Assembly (NCBI GenBank): GCA_026168455.1
Contig: CM047426.1
Location: 57,943,812-58,007,811, forward strand
Origin: Theocolax elegans
Lineage: Eukaryota > Arthropoda > Insecta > Hymenoptera > Cerocephalidae
Length of the DNA stretch: 64,000 nt
Direction of reading: 5' to 3'
The notes beneath the pieces are model-generated. The model was not told the origin of the DNA and did not search any database. It saw only the letters and a program-made list of their open reading frames with translations. Position numbers and translations under genes: made by a program. Within the stretch, counting starts at the first letter, position 1. Every line of letters begins with the position of its first letter. Shown here piece after piece: positions 22,323 through 33,560 of the stretch.

Positions 22323-23973
22323 GTGGTTCTCTGTGACATCGAAGATGAAAAAAATAAATATTGCTATAACTGTGGGAATATGTTTTAGAGGTATCCAGTA
22401 GTTCTCCTGAATTTTTTCAGATTTTTTCTGGGCCATTATTTTAAGTTACAGAGAGTCAAAGTTGACATTTTAGCACTTTTTTGCATTATATGTCCATTTT
22501 CATGAATTTTTTGCTCCCAGGGGATGCATTTTTCACTAAAAACATAAGTATAACTTTTTTTTTTAAATTTTCCGAACTTTTCATTAAAAATACTTTTAAA
22601 GACATATATGTATGCTGTCACACTCTTGTAAGCCATTTAAACCTTAAATAGTGAAAATCAGTAATTCTGCTCCGGACTCTGCTAACCTAACACTGTCTAA
22701 AAGTTGGCTTTTTATAGTCAGAAACTGCCTAAAAATTTCCAGAGTGGGTCTAAATCATTAAGATCACTTATGGTCAAAATATCCGGGAAAAGTGCCCGAA
22801 ATATTAATAGAAATGTATATTTGTTGCCTTATAACGATGAATCTAGTAGCATGATCATTGCAAAAAAATTTATGCACTTACCTTGGAATGGTAGAAAAGT
22901 ATCTTCACTTATTTCAGTATCCATCTAATCCCCTGTAAGCTGCTAAAAATATAAATATTATTATACAAATGTAAAAAATTATTTTTTAAACATTTATAAT
23001 GCTGAATTTTCAGTTTTACATCCCTTACAAGAAGTATAATACTAATCTGAAGGATTACTATAAATATATAAACATCATTATTACAATAACTGAATATACG
23101 TATTTAATACAAAAGATATATAAATAAATCGGATATATAATTATAATGAATAATATGATAACGTGACAGTGACAAGTTTGAGAAATCTAAACAATGTATT
23201 GCTGAATAATAATAATAATAATGTTGATACTTTTATAGTAATCCTTCAGATTAGTATTATAATTCTTGTAAGGGATGTAAAACTAAAAATCCAGCATTAT
23301 AAATGATTAAATAATAATTTTTTATAATTTTATAATAATATTTGTATTTTTAGCACCTTACAGGGGATTAGATGGATACTGAAACAAGTGGAGATACTTT
23401 TCTACCATTCCAAGGTAAGTGCATAAATTTTTTTGCAATGATCATGCTACTAGATTCATCGTTATAAGGCAACAAATATACATTTCTATTAATATTTCGG
23501 GCACTTTTCCCGGATATTTTGACCATAAGTGATCTTAATGATTTAGACCCACTCTGGAAATTTTTAGGCAGTTTCTGACTATAAAAAGCCAACTTTTAGA
23601 CAGTGTTAGGTTAGCAGAGTCCGGAGCAGAATTACTGATTTTCACTATGTAAGGTTTAAATGGCTTACAAGAGTGTGACAGCATACATATATGTCTTTGA
23701 AAGTATTTTTAATGAAAAGTTCGGAAAATTTTACAAAAAAAGTCATACTTATGTTTTTAGTGAAAAATGCATCCCCTGGGAGCAAAAAATTCATGAAAAT
23801 GGACATATAATGCAAAAAAGTGCTAAAATGTCAACTTTGACTCTCTGTAACTTAAAATAATGGCCCAGAAAAAATCTGAAAAAATTCAGGAGAACTACTG
23901 GATACCTCTAAAACATATTCCCACAGTTATAGCAATATTTATTTTTTTCATCTTCGATGTCACAGAGAACCAC

Positions 23974-23975
<2 letters not shown>
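22321..23975. mobile_element. Palindromic element R with near-identical arms
   Basis: GGGTGGTTCTCTGTGACATC starts at 22321 and its complement ends at 23975. The arms match in register (positions sum to 46296) from the ends to about 22935/23361, with only scattered differences. Mirrored open frames of 74-75 codons arise from the symmetry and are not taken as genes. Both sides are (TA)n. A decayed one-arm relative is at 38335-38470. Non-autonomous; superfamily unknown. Confidence 0.75.
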
Positions 23976-24010
<35 letters not shown>

Positions 24011-24016
<6 letters not shown>

Positions 24017-24586
24017 CTGATTCCATTTAGATTCGACCAGGCTGTCACTTTTGGAATTTTATTCTGTAAATCTAAAACTTAATGTGCATCAAGTTTTACG
24101 ACCCAAAACTAAGCCCTAATTACTTTGAAGGGGGCGAAAATGGGGCCAAAAATGATGAAATTGATCAAATAGTTTAATGTAAATGGACTTTTAAGATTAA
24201 GGAGACGAAGTACTCTAAGTTTCAGCACCTAAACTGACCCTTTGGTATTTTGAACAGGGTGAAAAGGGGGTGAAAATCGCTAAAAACGGTCTACAATTAT
24301 TCTTACTCCAAATTGGCAAACCTTAAACCCAAGTATGCCACAATCAGAAATCCAACAATCCTAATCACTTCATTAACATGAGTCCCATTGCCTCTTACAA
24401 AATGTAATAACCTTACTTTTAGCGCTACCCAGAAACAACGACGTGGACGTAGTAAGGATTGTTTCTTTGGAGTGCTTGATTAAAATGAGTCGCCTTGCCT
24501 TGCACGAACCGGAGTGCTTGGTTAATGTGAATTCCCTCGCCTCTCACGAACCGAGTTGCTAATCTATTAAACCACGTGAAAATATG
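24011..24586. other. Unrecognised repeat-like sequence
   Basis: Contains GTTTTACGACCCAAAACTAA and two similar GGGTGAAAAGGGGG/GGGGCGAAAATGGGG pieces, then two diverged repeats around CCTCGCCTCTCACGAACC and CCTTGCCTTGCACGAACC (about 24495-24560). No reading frame is supported. Confidence 0.35.
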
Positions 24587-25296
24587 TAAGATTGTAAGAA
24601 ATGAGCGACAATATCCCCAGTAACGCTCAAATCAAACTTCTGATAATCAGTATCTGCGCCAGACATTAGTTAACCGAAAATTGGAGTATAAAGCAGAGGA
24701 TCTTTGGACCAATAGACGTCTTTCAAGTTGGCAGGACTACATCTATTAAATTAAAACATAAACCTTGGATAATTTGCCGTCAACTATCCGTAAATTATCC
24801 GTGAAAGCCAAAACTTTGCCGGACGTTTTTTTAAAAAAACTGATATGGTCTGCCAAAATAATATCAAGTTGGCAGGACCAACTGTAAAAAACCATGAAGG
24901 AGTAGCACCAGGATAACGTAACTAGGCTCAAAATTTGCCGTTTTTTTGCCGTAAACTAATGGTACGGTTTAAAATATGGAAAAATCATTATATTTTTTTA
25001 AAAAACGACATTAAACGTTAGGAAACGCGAAGTCGAAAGACAATGTATTTGGACGTTTAATACCATAAACTTACATTTAGATAATCATGGACGAGTAATT
25101 AATAATTCGTAAAGAAATAAAGGTTGTGACGGACATCTTTTTACAAATACGAGCTGATCTGTAAAAATATTATTAACTTTTTGTTTTTGGCAGATTTTGT
25201 ATGTTATTTAATATAATTATGAAACAGACATGCTCAATTTTTCTTTCTTTTTTCACGTTATGCGCGTATAAACCGAATTATTTATTTTTTAAATTT

Positions 25297-25300
25297 AATT
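25297..25300. repeat. 4-bp target duplication AATT, left copy
   Basis: AATT here and AATT at 26872-26875 bracket solo LTR copy 2. Confidence 0.65.
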
Positions 25301-26871
25301 TGCGACGTGGTATTCGCGTACCCGGTACACTTAATTATTTTTTATAATTAATACGAACCGTTGGACCGCGTTGCCCACACACAAGTAATTAATTTTGTTA
25401 TCGCGAACTGCAGGCTGTCGCTAGGAACGCGAGTTCGCTAGGACGAACGGTGTGGAGGATTCGGGCGATCCTCCTTGCCTCGACACGATATAAAAATTAA
25501 AGGAATAGTCGGCGGAAGCGGGGAGAACAATAATTAAACACAAATAATTAAAATTAAAACAAAAGAAACATTTATTTTACTGTATTTAACATTTGGCCAT
25601 CCAGGCCTCGTGCTGAGACAATATTACTTTCGCACGGGCGAAAGTATCGGGAGTCAACCGGATCGAGATCCTCGCTTACGGTTGACTCGGCCCCGATCTC
25701 CGCTATTCGGGTACCGGCGTACCCGAATACACTCCCGAGTTCACACACTCATACACTCGGGGTAGGGGGGGGGGACGCGCAGTAGTATAAACAAAACTTA
25801 CCGAGATGTGCCCCGTGGATGGCCCAGCCGATCCGTGTCCATGTGTCCTTCTGAGCAACGGAGGACCGACGTCGGCTGCGGTGTTGAAAGGCGTTCCTGT
25901 GCCACGGCGAGTGCCTCATGAACCGCGTTGAGACTCACACACTCACTTCCCGTCCTTATCACACACCAAAAACTCACTCGCGGCTCACTCGCAAAGACGA
26001 TCCAGGTTCCGACGGCTTTGCGCCTCACGCGCCTTTTCTTAGCCGTGAACAATGCACTCGATCGGCACCGGATAGATTCGTCCGCCTCGAGCGGCGGATC
26101 GGGACGTACTGATTAAGGGGATGTCGGAGCTATAGCCTCCATCAAAAGCCGCTCGATCTCACGGCTTCGAATGGCGCTGTAGTCAGGTGTCGATTTCTAC
26201 GATAAACGTACTTAAAACATAAATTATAAATATTACAGCTACATAGAGCTGTTGAAAGATACTTTCCCCTCTAGCTATGACTAAACTTAAGGTAATTATA
26301 ATATTACTCTTGGCAGCAACTGTTTATTTTTTTAAAGAAATGTGAAATACGTCTCATATTCAATGAATCTATATCTGCCGTAATGCTACACGCAACGTAT
26401 TTCACATTTCTTTACAAAAATAAACATTTGCTGCCAAGAGTAATATTATAATTACCTTAAGTTTAGTCATAGCTAGGGGGGAAAGTATCTTTCAACAGCT
26501 CTATGTAGCTGTAAAATTTATAATTTATGTTTGTAGTACGTTTATCGTAGAAATCGACACCTGACTACAGCGCCATTCGAAGCCGTGAGATCGAGCGGCT
26601 TTTGATGGAGGCTATAGCTCCGACATCCCCTTAAGCAATCGCCTAATTTTCCGGAAAAAGGGATGAGAGGGGGAAACACACACACACTCTCGCGCTCTCA
26701 TCCCTACGTACTATTGCGCGTACATAAGGCGCGTACGTAATTGTACACTTGTATAAAAACAAACAAGTGTCGTCGGTTGGCCTTGACATACGAAAGGCTC
26801 CGACGACTTACAATTCGCGAATTTAAATATTCTATTCGTCGTGAATAGATTGTGTGACGATTTCCGTCACA
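25301..26871 (+). mobile_element. Solo LTR, copy 2, with a nested foldback
   Basis: Starts TGCGACG (one change from TGTGACG in copy 1) and ends CGTCACA. It is the same sequence as 13526-14547 throughout (GTGGTATTCGCGTACCCGG at the start, GTGTGACGATTTCCGTCACA at the end). Its length is 1571 bp because a 514-bp foldback plus a TTAA duplication sits at 26113-26634. Without that insert it is about 1050 bp. No internal retrotransposon genes flank it. Confidence 0.78.
26117..26630. mobile_element. TTAA-flanked foldback MITE inside the LTR
   Basis: GGGGATGTCGGAGCTATAGC begins at 26117 and its complement ends at 26630. Arms of about 235 bp enclose a loop of about 40 bp. TTAA stands on both sides (26113-26116 and 26631-26634). 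LTR copy 1 provides the uninterrupted version of the site (ACTGATAGGCATTTGCC, against ACTGA-TTAA...TTAA-GCAATCGCC here). A TTAA target is the signature of piggyBac-type transposases, so this is probably a piggyBac-mobilised non-autonomous element. Confidence 0.8.
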
Positions 26872-27660
26872 AATTAACTAATAAGATCAAATAACACGTT
26901 AATTCAATAATAAATAACACTATGTCTGAGTTGAGAAACAAAGTAAATTAAGTATACTGTTTTGACTAAAAATTGCTGGTCAAATGTTGTTTCATAAGCT
27001 TTTCTCAAATAATCAATGAATCAGGCTCTCTCTTACGATTTGAACTATCGTTATGATTTTTTCAAGTTTTAGTTCAGTATATTCAGTATAATTTTTGGAT
27101 TAAAATCTGTAGATCCCTTTACTTTTTTTTAAAAGTAATTTTCTTAATGATGTAAATATTGTTAAAAAAATATTAATTAATAATATTATTATTATTAATA
27201 TTGTTAATTTTATTAATAGTAAAATAATCAGCAATTGACGTACAAAACAGTAAAAAGAATTGATTAAACAGGGAAACGGCGTATCCAATTACGACCTGGT
27301 CAAATGAAGTCTTTTATACTTATTATTAAACATTTGCTATGTTTAAATAGCTGACAAGGTGTAAAACTATTACAATAAGATATAAGGATAATACTAAAAC
27401 TAACAAATAAGATGGGCAATGTCATATACAGACGATATTTTTTAAATGTTAAGGTATATCGCATGATTTTTGTATGAGTAAATCAATATTTGTTTACAGG
27501 TAAGTATCATTTGAATCAGTCCTTAACAGTTAAGCTTCCATTCTATTCTATTTACCTAAAATCTGAATAGTTACGAACTAAGCGTTAACGTGGAAAAAAT
27601 ATAATTTTATTACAAGTCAATATTACAATTTTTAATAACAAATGCACGACATCTTTGTCA
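26872..27660. other. AT-rich interior of composite P, no gene
   Basis: Nothing beyond AT-rich low-complexity sequence is recognised. The minus-strand frame at 27100-27288 is a hydrophobic artefact of AT richness. Confidence 0.35.
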
Positions 27661-27664
27661 CAAA

Positions 27665-28375
27665 TACTTCTGTCTCTAACAAGAAGAGTGTCACACCTTC
27701 GGGAAACGGATCTTTACCAATCTTTAGAATACGTTTTCTAGTATAAAAACATAAACAAAGCCGGAGTTTTAGACTCTAACACTTTTTTTACGATAGATAT
27801 AAGCAAATAACGAAAAATGTCGCAAAAGATAATCTTGACTTTGGTCGCTTATAACTCGAAAACAAATAGATATATACATTCAAACTCAAATTCAGAAGAA
27901 AGCTGAGATCGAGTAGATTGGATTTAAAGAAAGCTCAACTATTTTTAATTGGCCAAAAGTTTTTAAAAAAAAAAAAAAAATTAACAACATTTTGATGACA
28001 ATTTTCTATTAAAAAATGTATTGATTTTTAAAGCCTAATTATGTTGTTAATCTTATTTCTTTCCTAACTTTTGGCCAAATCAAAACATTTGAGCTTCTTA
28101 TGTTTTAAATCCAATCGACTTGATCCCAGGTTTTTTGTGAATTTGAATTTGATTGTATATCTTTATTTGTTTTCAAGTTATTAAGCGATCAAAGTCCAGG
28201 ATATTTTGGGGAAATTTATTGTTATTTGCTTATATTTATCGTGAAAAAGGGCATGAGAGTCTACTCTTACTTACAACTCCGGCATTCTTTATATTTTTTT
28301 CGCAGAAAACATATCCTAGAGTTTGGTAAAGATTCGTTTCCCGCAGTTGAAACACTCTCCTTGTAAGTGTACACC
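27665..28375. mobile_element. Foldback element, family A copy 2
   Basis: The left end AAGAGTGTCACACCTTCGGG and AAACGGATCTTTACCAATCT are answered inverted at 28320-28375 (TTTGGTAAAGATTCG, TTTCCCGCAGTTGAAACACT). Inner pairs include TGGTCGCTTATAACTCGAAA near 27842 against TTCAAGTTATTAAGCGATCA near 28173. The outer motif matches the repeats at 14869-15015 and 36462-36660. Confidence 0.65.
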
Positions 28376-28786
28376 ACACTAACAAGTATCAATTGTTTTT
28401 CAACTTGAAAAAGAAGTGATTATATGAAATCAGAGACAATTAAACTTAATGGATCTACAGCATCTAATAAAAAATGGGTTTAAAATATTAAACTAAGAAT
28501 GAATAAAATTTTTCATTAATTTTTATAAAAAAATGATATATTTTGTTGTTTAAAATAAAGACAAAGACGATTTTCAAAAAAGTATTCCACTTAGGTTTTA
28601 ATTTTGGCAGACCATATCAGTTTTTTTTTAAAAAACGTCCACGACAATTTTATTTTATTCAAAAATAATTCATTTTTCGCCCATTATTAAATAAATCTAT
28701 GTTTATTTTTATGGTTCGAAACGTCTAAGTGCATTATCTTTCAATTTCGCGTTTCCTAACTTTTAATTTCTCTCAATTAAAAAATA

Positions 28787-29935
28787 GTACATTACGATAC
28801 AAGTGACGAAAGTTGAAGTTTCGCCACGGCGTGAAGTTGGCGCCTGAGGCGAAGCCGAGGGTGTCATATCACGTAGTGGCGGGCCTTCAACATTCGTCCC
28901 GTGTACCGTATACTATTTTTCTAGATGCCCGGTCGAAAGAACGTTTTTAGTTTAGACCAATATTGATAAGTAGATAAAAATTGCGCTAAGCTTCTCGTAC
29001 ATTATCCCGACCTTTAAAATATCGTAATCTTGATTTGTACGATGATCTCAAGTGGTTAGTTTCGATGCCCGCCGCGACATTTGCGGCACGAGCAAAGCGA
29101 GTGTTGCTGGTCGTGGTGGTGAGCATCGAAAATATCATGGGCATTATTTTAACTGACAAAGTAAAATATAAAAAAGAATAAGTATAAGACTGTCAAAGTG
29201 AATTGTTATGCTACGTATAGTTTTAATAAAAGTCATGATCATGATTTTTTAAGTTGCGTTATTTCAGTAAAATTCATTTATTATATCGAGAAAAGCTTTT
29301 TTGAATTTTTAGGTGATAATATAAATAACATTGAAAGTTTATGGAAATGAAGATTCTATTATTGGTACATATCGCTCTTATATTTTTAATTACAAATTAA
29401 ACCAATATTAAGATATTAATGATAAGAACTAATAATTTTAAATATCGGGGTTTATGACGCCCATGACAGAGAGGGAAGATACGTACTTTAGTACGATAAA
29501 AAGAGACAGAAAAGATTTAACACATGAGGCTCCATAACCCCCTATTTAGAAATGTATTTAAATCTCAATAATAAATCTCATTCGGTAATTTGCTCGCATA
29601 GTAAATTTTCACTTTGACGTACAGTATGGACGATTTTTATAAATTGTCATTGGTGTTTTCTGAGAGCATAAACTTGCATTGATATACATTTAATACTTAT
29701 CTTCAAATTCATGAGATCAGGATAAGTTAATTTTATTTAATAATTTTTTATTTATTTCGAAATTTGAGCGTTATTACATTTGAATGAGATGTCAAGTGCA
29801 TTAAAAGTGTGTGCAGTTGCTTAGTTACCAGCTAATAGCACGCGTAGCGAAAAAAAATACCAGTGGCTAAAGGTAATTCTTTCGCCATCGAAAAAAGTGG
29901 CGAAACAACGTACTTTCGACTAGGGCATCAAGAAA
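28787..29935. mobile_element. Insertion in the right arm of composite P
   Basis: This segment has no partner in the left arm of P, so it entered afterwards. Its inner ends are inverted: TATTTTTCTAGATGCCCGG near 28912 against TAGGGCATCAAGAAAAGTAT near 29920. A GC-rich piece (GGCGTGAAGTTGGCGCCTGA) lies near the left boundary, and a family-M MITE lies inside at 29446-29543. Confidence 0.5.
29446..29543. mobile_element. MITE family M, copy 4
   Basis: CGGGGTTTATGACGCCCATG begins the copy and GGCTCCATAACCCCC ends it, with the GTACTTTAGTACGA core of the family. Shorter than copy 3. Confidence 0.55.
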
Positions 29936-30348
29936 AGTATAATGATTTTTCCATCTTTTAATCCCTACCATTAGTTTAGGGCAGAAAAACGGCAAATTTT
30001 GAGCCTGGTTACGTTATCCTAGTGCTACTCTTTTATCATTTTTTACAGTTGGTCCTGCCAACTTGATATCATTTTGGCAGTCCGTATCAGATTTTTTAAA
30101 AAAACGTACGCGGCAAATTTTTGGCTTTCACGGATAATTTACGGATAATTTACGGAAAATTATTCATGGTTTATTTTTTAATTTAAAAGATGTTGTCCTG
30201 CCAACTTGAAAGACGTCTATTGGTCCAAAGATCCTCTGCTTTATACTCCAATTTTCGGTTAACTAATGTCCGGCGCTGATACGGATTATCAGAAGTTTGA
30301 TTTGAGCGTTACTGGGGATATTGTCGCTCATTTCTTACAATCTTATTT

Positions 30349-31082
30349 TTACAAGGGTCATGTCATATACATAGATAACTGGTACATCTCCCATATTGGC
30401 AGAATTTTTGCATGATTGCGATACAGGAATGTGTGGCACGGTAAGAATAAATAGAAAAGGAATGCTAAAATTAAAAAATAAATTAAAGCGAGGTGAAGTT
30501 CAAGTTGCTTATAATAATTTGTGGATGACAATCAGGTGGCAAGATAAGCGTAGTGTTTGCATGCTTACAACTGTGCACGAACCTGAATTCTGTACCACTG
30601 GCAAAAAACACTATCAAATCAATGAGGATATTATAAAACCACAATGCATCCATGAATACAACCAAAATATGGGTGGTGTTGACAATGTAGATAGACAATT
30701 GTCTATAACCGAAACAGTTAGAAAAACAATGAAGTGGTATCGCAAGTTATTTTTCCATCTTATTGATCTAAATTTATCTAATGCTCATTCTTTATATAAA
30801 ATGAAAAATGAAGGACCAATGCCCTTTTCTTCATTCCGAATATCGGTTGTTAGATCATTATTGAAATTGGATAATACTAATGATAGCATTTCTCGTTTAG
30901 TTAGCTCTCCTACTCGATTAGTTGGTCGTCATTTTCCAAGGTTTGCTACAAGTCGAAGGTGTCACTTGTGTGCTTTACGTAAAATTACTAGTCGAACAAA
31001 ATACATGTGCTCTGATTGTGATATTTCTTTATGCGTAGCTCCATGTTTTGAAGAATATCACCCAAAAGAGACATTCTCATAA
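30349..31082 (+). pseudogene. piggyBac-type transposase, 5'-truncated
   Basis: Transposases of this family (DDE_Tnp_1_7) cut and paste DNA at TTAA. The part kept is roughly the C-terminal 40 percent of a usual 550-600 aa protein. It begins GHVIYIDNWY at 30352, and a one-base frameshift near 30385 leads into the open frame 30396-31082 (SPILAEFLHDCDTGMCGTV). Within it are the conserved NMGGVDNVDRQLS block with the third catalytic Asp, KWYRKLFFHLIDLNLSNAH, and a C-terminal cysteine-rich finger (RRCHLCALRK, then YMCSDCDISLCVAPCF) ending at 31082. The N-terminal half with the first two catalytic Asp residues is missing because sequence upstream of 30346 is composite P. It cannot encode active enzyme but shows the family was present. 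Confidence 0.88.
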
Positions 31083-31098
31083 AGTCAGATATTTAGAG

Positions 31099-31178
31099 GT
31101 GAGAGGCAAGGGAACTCACGGAAATAAAGGACCTCAACGTGATAGGCAAGGTGACTCACGGAAATAAAGCACCCCAAA
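31099..31178. repeat. Two 40-bp direct repeats
   Basis: GAGAGGCAAGGGAACTCACG and GATAGGCAAGGTGACTCACG start units 40 bp apart; both continue GAAATAAAG. They follow the piggyBac stop codon and may belong to the element's 3' region. Confidence 0.6.
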
Positions 31179-31767
31179 GGGATCAAATTTTCGCCACATC
31201 CACGCTGTTGATTCTGGGTCATGCTAAGAGCGAAAATTAATATATTTTTTCCTAATACATCAGTGATAAAAATGCATGTAATGCATATCATTTTTGGATA
31301 TCATTTTTTAACACTCAGGACGCAAAATGAGTATTTTGCGGCGTAAAAGAGGCCGCAAAATAACGCTTTCGCGACCCGGGACGAGAAAGTCACGTGATCG
31401 AATATTCTTGGCCTGCATACTATGTAAGCTGCGCGCACCGCGTCTCCGATTGCCATATATCCGACTCACTCTTTCTCTGTCTCTCTCTCTCTCTCTCTTT
31501 GTCTCTTACACGCGTATAGGTGTCGAGTGCTCGGCACAGCCGAATGAGAATCAAAACAAAAACACGGTTAATTCTTGATATTTTAAACTTATTTGTCGCG
31601 CGTCGAGACACGTTTTCTTCGCGGTATTAACAGGAGAGTACTGCTTTCCTTTCAGTCTGCTTTTGTTATGAGCAGCATACACACGCATAAATAAGTTTCG
31701 TTTGAGATTTGTTTTTACATTTATTAAGTAAAATTGCTATATAATTGTTAATAACTATTTCATCAAA

Positions 31768-32401
31768 ATGGAACGTACCAGTGAAACAGTGCAAAGTGAA
31801 ACTGACTTTGATGATTCGTTGCCGCCAGACATACTTCGCAAAGCAAAAGAGATCACAATGAATCTCCTTCCATCTAAATCAAAAAAAGAGTATGTGAAAG
31901 AGTATAATGCATTTAAAGAGTGGCGTAAGAAGCAAAAAACAACATCGTTTGCAGAACCACTTATGCAAGTGTATTTTGAAAGTTTATCGAAAAAGTTCAA
32001 GCCTCCTACGTTGTGGTCTAAGTACTCAAAAATAGCGTCGGTGGCAAGGGCGTATGATAATGTCGATATGACGAATTACACGAAGCTGAAAGCATTTTTG
32101 AAAGGATTAAATTCAACGCATGTTCCGAAGCAAGCAATGGTTTTCACGCCCGAGGATATCACAAAATTTTGTAACGAAGCACAAGATAATAGCTATTTCA
32201 GAGTCAGTAGATCTTCGACCTATAAATTTTGGAGGTAATCCGAGAAATACTGACTTAATCATTCCAGATAATTTTTTTGATGAGGATGTGGATTTCAAGG
32301 CAATGAACGTTAAGTCCAACAACCCGGCACAAACAAATAAAAATCCTATTTTCCAAATTCAAAACTGTAATGTCACTATTAACATAGATAATGCTAATTA
32401 A
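31768..32401 (+). pseudogene. Crypton-like tyrosine recombinase remnant, catalytic part deleted
   Basis: The frame 31768-32238 reads LPPDILRKAKEITMNLLPSK, then YVKEYNAFKEWRKKQ, then MQVYFESLSKKFKPPTLWSK and VFTPEDITKFCNEA. This is the N-terminal, SAM-like DNA-binding domain typical of insect Crypton-type tyrosine recombinases. It loses register near residue 143. A second frame (about 32190-32401) gives the usual C-terminal tail (VDLRPINFGGNPRNTDLII, then QNCNVTINIDNAN). The R...HxxR...Y catalytic domain that should lie between is absent, so the remnant cannot recombine DNA. A CT-rich tract and GC-rich leader (31310-31520) precede it; these may be element sequence. An alternative is a domesticated DNA-binding gene, but the frameshift argues against it. 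Confidence 0.6.
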
Positions 32402-33049
32402 TTACGTTTTTCTTATATTATTAAATATGTAATAAACGATTATACTAGTCTATAATCTTTATATGTATCTTTACATAAATGTTTAAGCACGTAATAAAAT
32501 TTAAAATAAAAAAATAACGACTTTGTTTAATAACATTTATAATAATATTGTATTATTTATAATAATTGTGTATCGTCCTTCGTGTTAAAAAATAGTGTAT
32601 GCACCGCGGGCGGAAAATGCCGCGTCCAGGCGAGTTCTTTTCGCTGCGCTCGTGCCCGAAAACTCGAACTCGCCGTGAACGCGTCATTTTGCGCACTTGG
32701 TGCATAAGATACTAATCTTTTATTGTTAATAAATTATTTTGTTTTAAAATTTCAAAAAAATTTTATTTATTTAACTATTATGTGTTTTGAGTTTTCTTGG
32801 GATTTCTTGAACATTATCTATTTCAAAATTTGATACATTTTTTTTCTTCAATGCTTAATAATCATATGTTAAACGTACTATTAGAATCTTTTAATCTCAA
32901 GTTTTGATGTAATGCAAATCTTTTAAAAGATTGCTATTATAATACATTCATTGTAATTGCATATCATTACTTTTACGCGTTTTCGAGCGCTAAGCCCCTT
33001 ATTCAGTATTTGGTTGGAATAACGAGACTACTTGTTGTGGTGATAAGCA
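32402..33049. other. AT-rich sequence with a GC-rich block at 32600-32700
   Basis: The GC-rich block (GGCGGAAAATGCCGC, then GCGTCATTTTGCGC) partly mirrors GACGCAAAATGAGTATTTTG at 31319 before the Crypton-like remnant, so the two may be the element's ends. No gene. Confidence 0.35.
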
Positions 33050-33560
33050 TGCAATATATTTATTTGCTGATACGTTGCAGAAAAAATCTCTTAAGATATG
33101 CAGTCTAATCGAATTACTTGTAGCTGGCAAATCAGTAAGTGAAGCAACGTTTCCACAATGATAAATTTGATATCAAAGTTCATTCAAATGATAATGAATT
33201 ATTACTCTTTTTTAAAACACGTTTGCGATATTTTTCAGCTAAAGGAGTAGAATTTACAATTTCTAATTCTGCATATTTTAAAAAATATAATGTCACGTCC
33301 ACACTGAAAAAAAAATTAAGCAGAATTAACTTGAGAGCCAAGCAATATCTACCGTGGTGACTCCGATAAATTAGACAAAGTTGTTACTCCTTTAGAAGCC
33401 AAACAGTTTCTGCTTGGGCCTATTAAGCAATACATACTCGACATTAAGAAAGAGATAGACCTAGAATATATATGTATTTTGAAATTGTTAAAAAAGAAAA
33501 AGAGGGTAAACATTTTAAGATAGTTGAAAGTAAAGGCAATTATTATATGTTTAATTATTG
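33050..33560 (+). pseudogene. Unrecognised broken frame
   Basis: Short frames follow one another: FADTLQKKSLKICSLIELLV (about 33060-33130), the open stretch 33139-33360 (KVHSNDNELLLFFKTRLRYF, AKGVEFTISNSAYFKK), and KVVTPLEAKQFLLGPIKQYI (about 33375-33435). The residue mix looks like eroded protein rather than random AT-rich DNA, but I do not recognise a family. It lies between the Crypton-like remnant and non-coding DNA. It could be part of another transposon. Confidence 0.25.

Larger units (their letters stand above)
24587..30345. mobile_element. 5.8-kb inverted-repeat composite element P
   Basis: TAAGATTGTAAGAAATGAGC begins at 24587 and its complement ends at 30345. The outer arms match over about 24587-24992 and 29940-30345. 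The inner arms match over about 24993-25170 and 28590-28770 (TTAGGAAACGCGAA against TTCGCGTTTCCTAA). The right arm is interrupted by a nested foldback (28787-29935). Between the arms lie the solo LTR (25301-26871) and a family-A foldback (27665-28375). No coding region of its own is visible. It ends 3 bp before the truncated piggyBac frame. Confidence 0.7.

Noticed and set aside
22704..23592. Two mirrored 74-codon frames in palindrome R
   Set aside because: They arise from the symmetry of the arms, have no domain, and are not supported in the related fragment at 38335-38470.
31450..31510. (CT)n tract as another LINE insertion target
   Set aside because: No LINE tail or coding remnant adjoins it; the same holds for the tract at 35059-35085.
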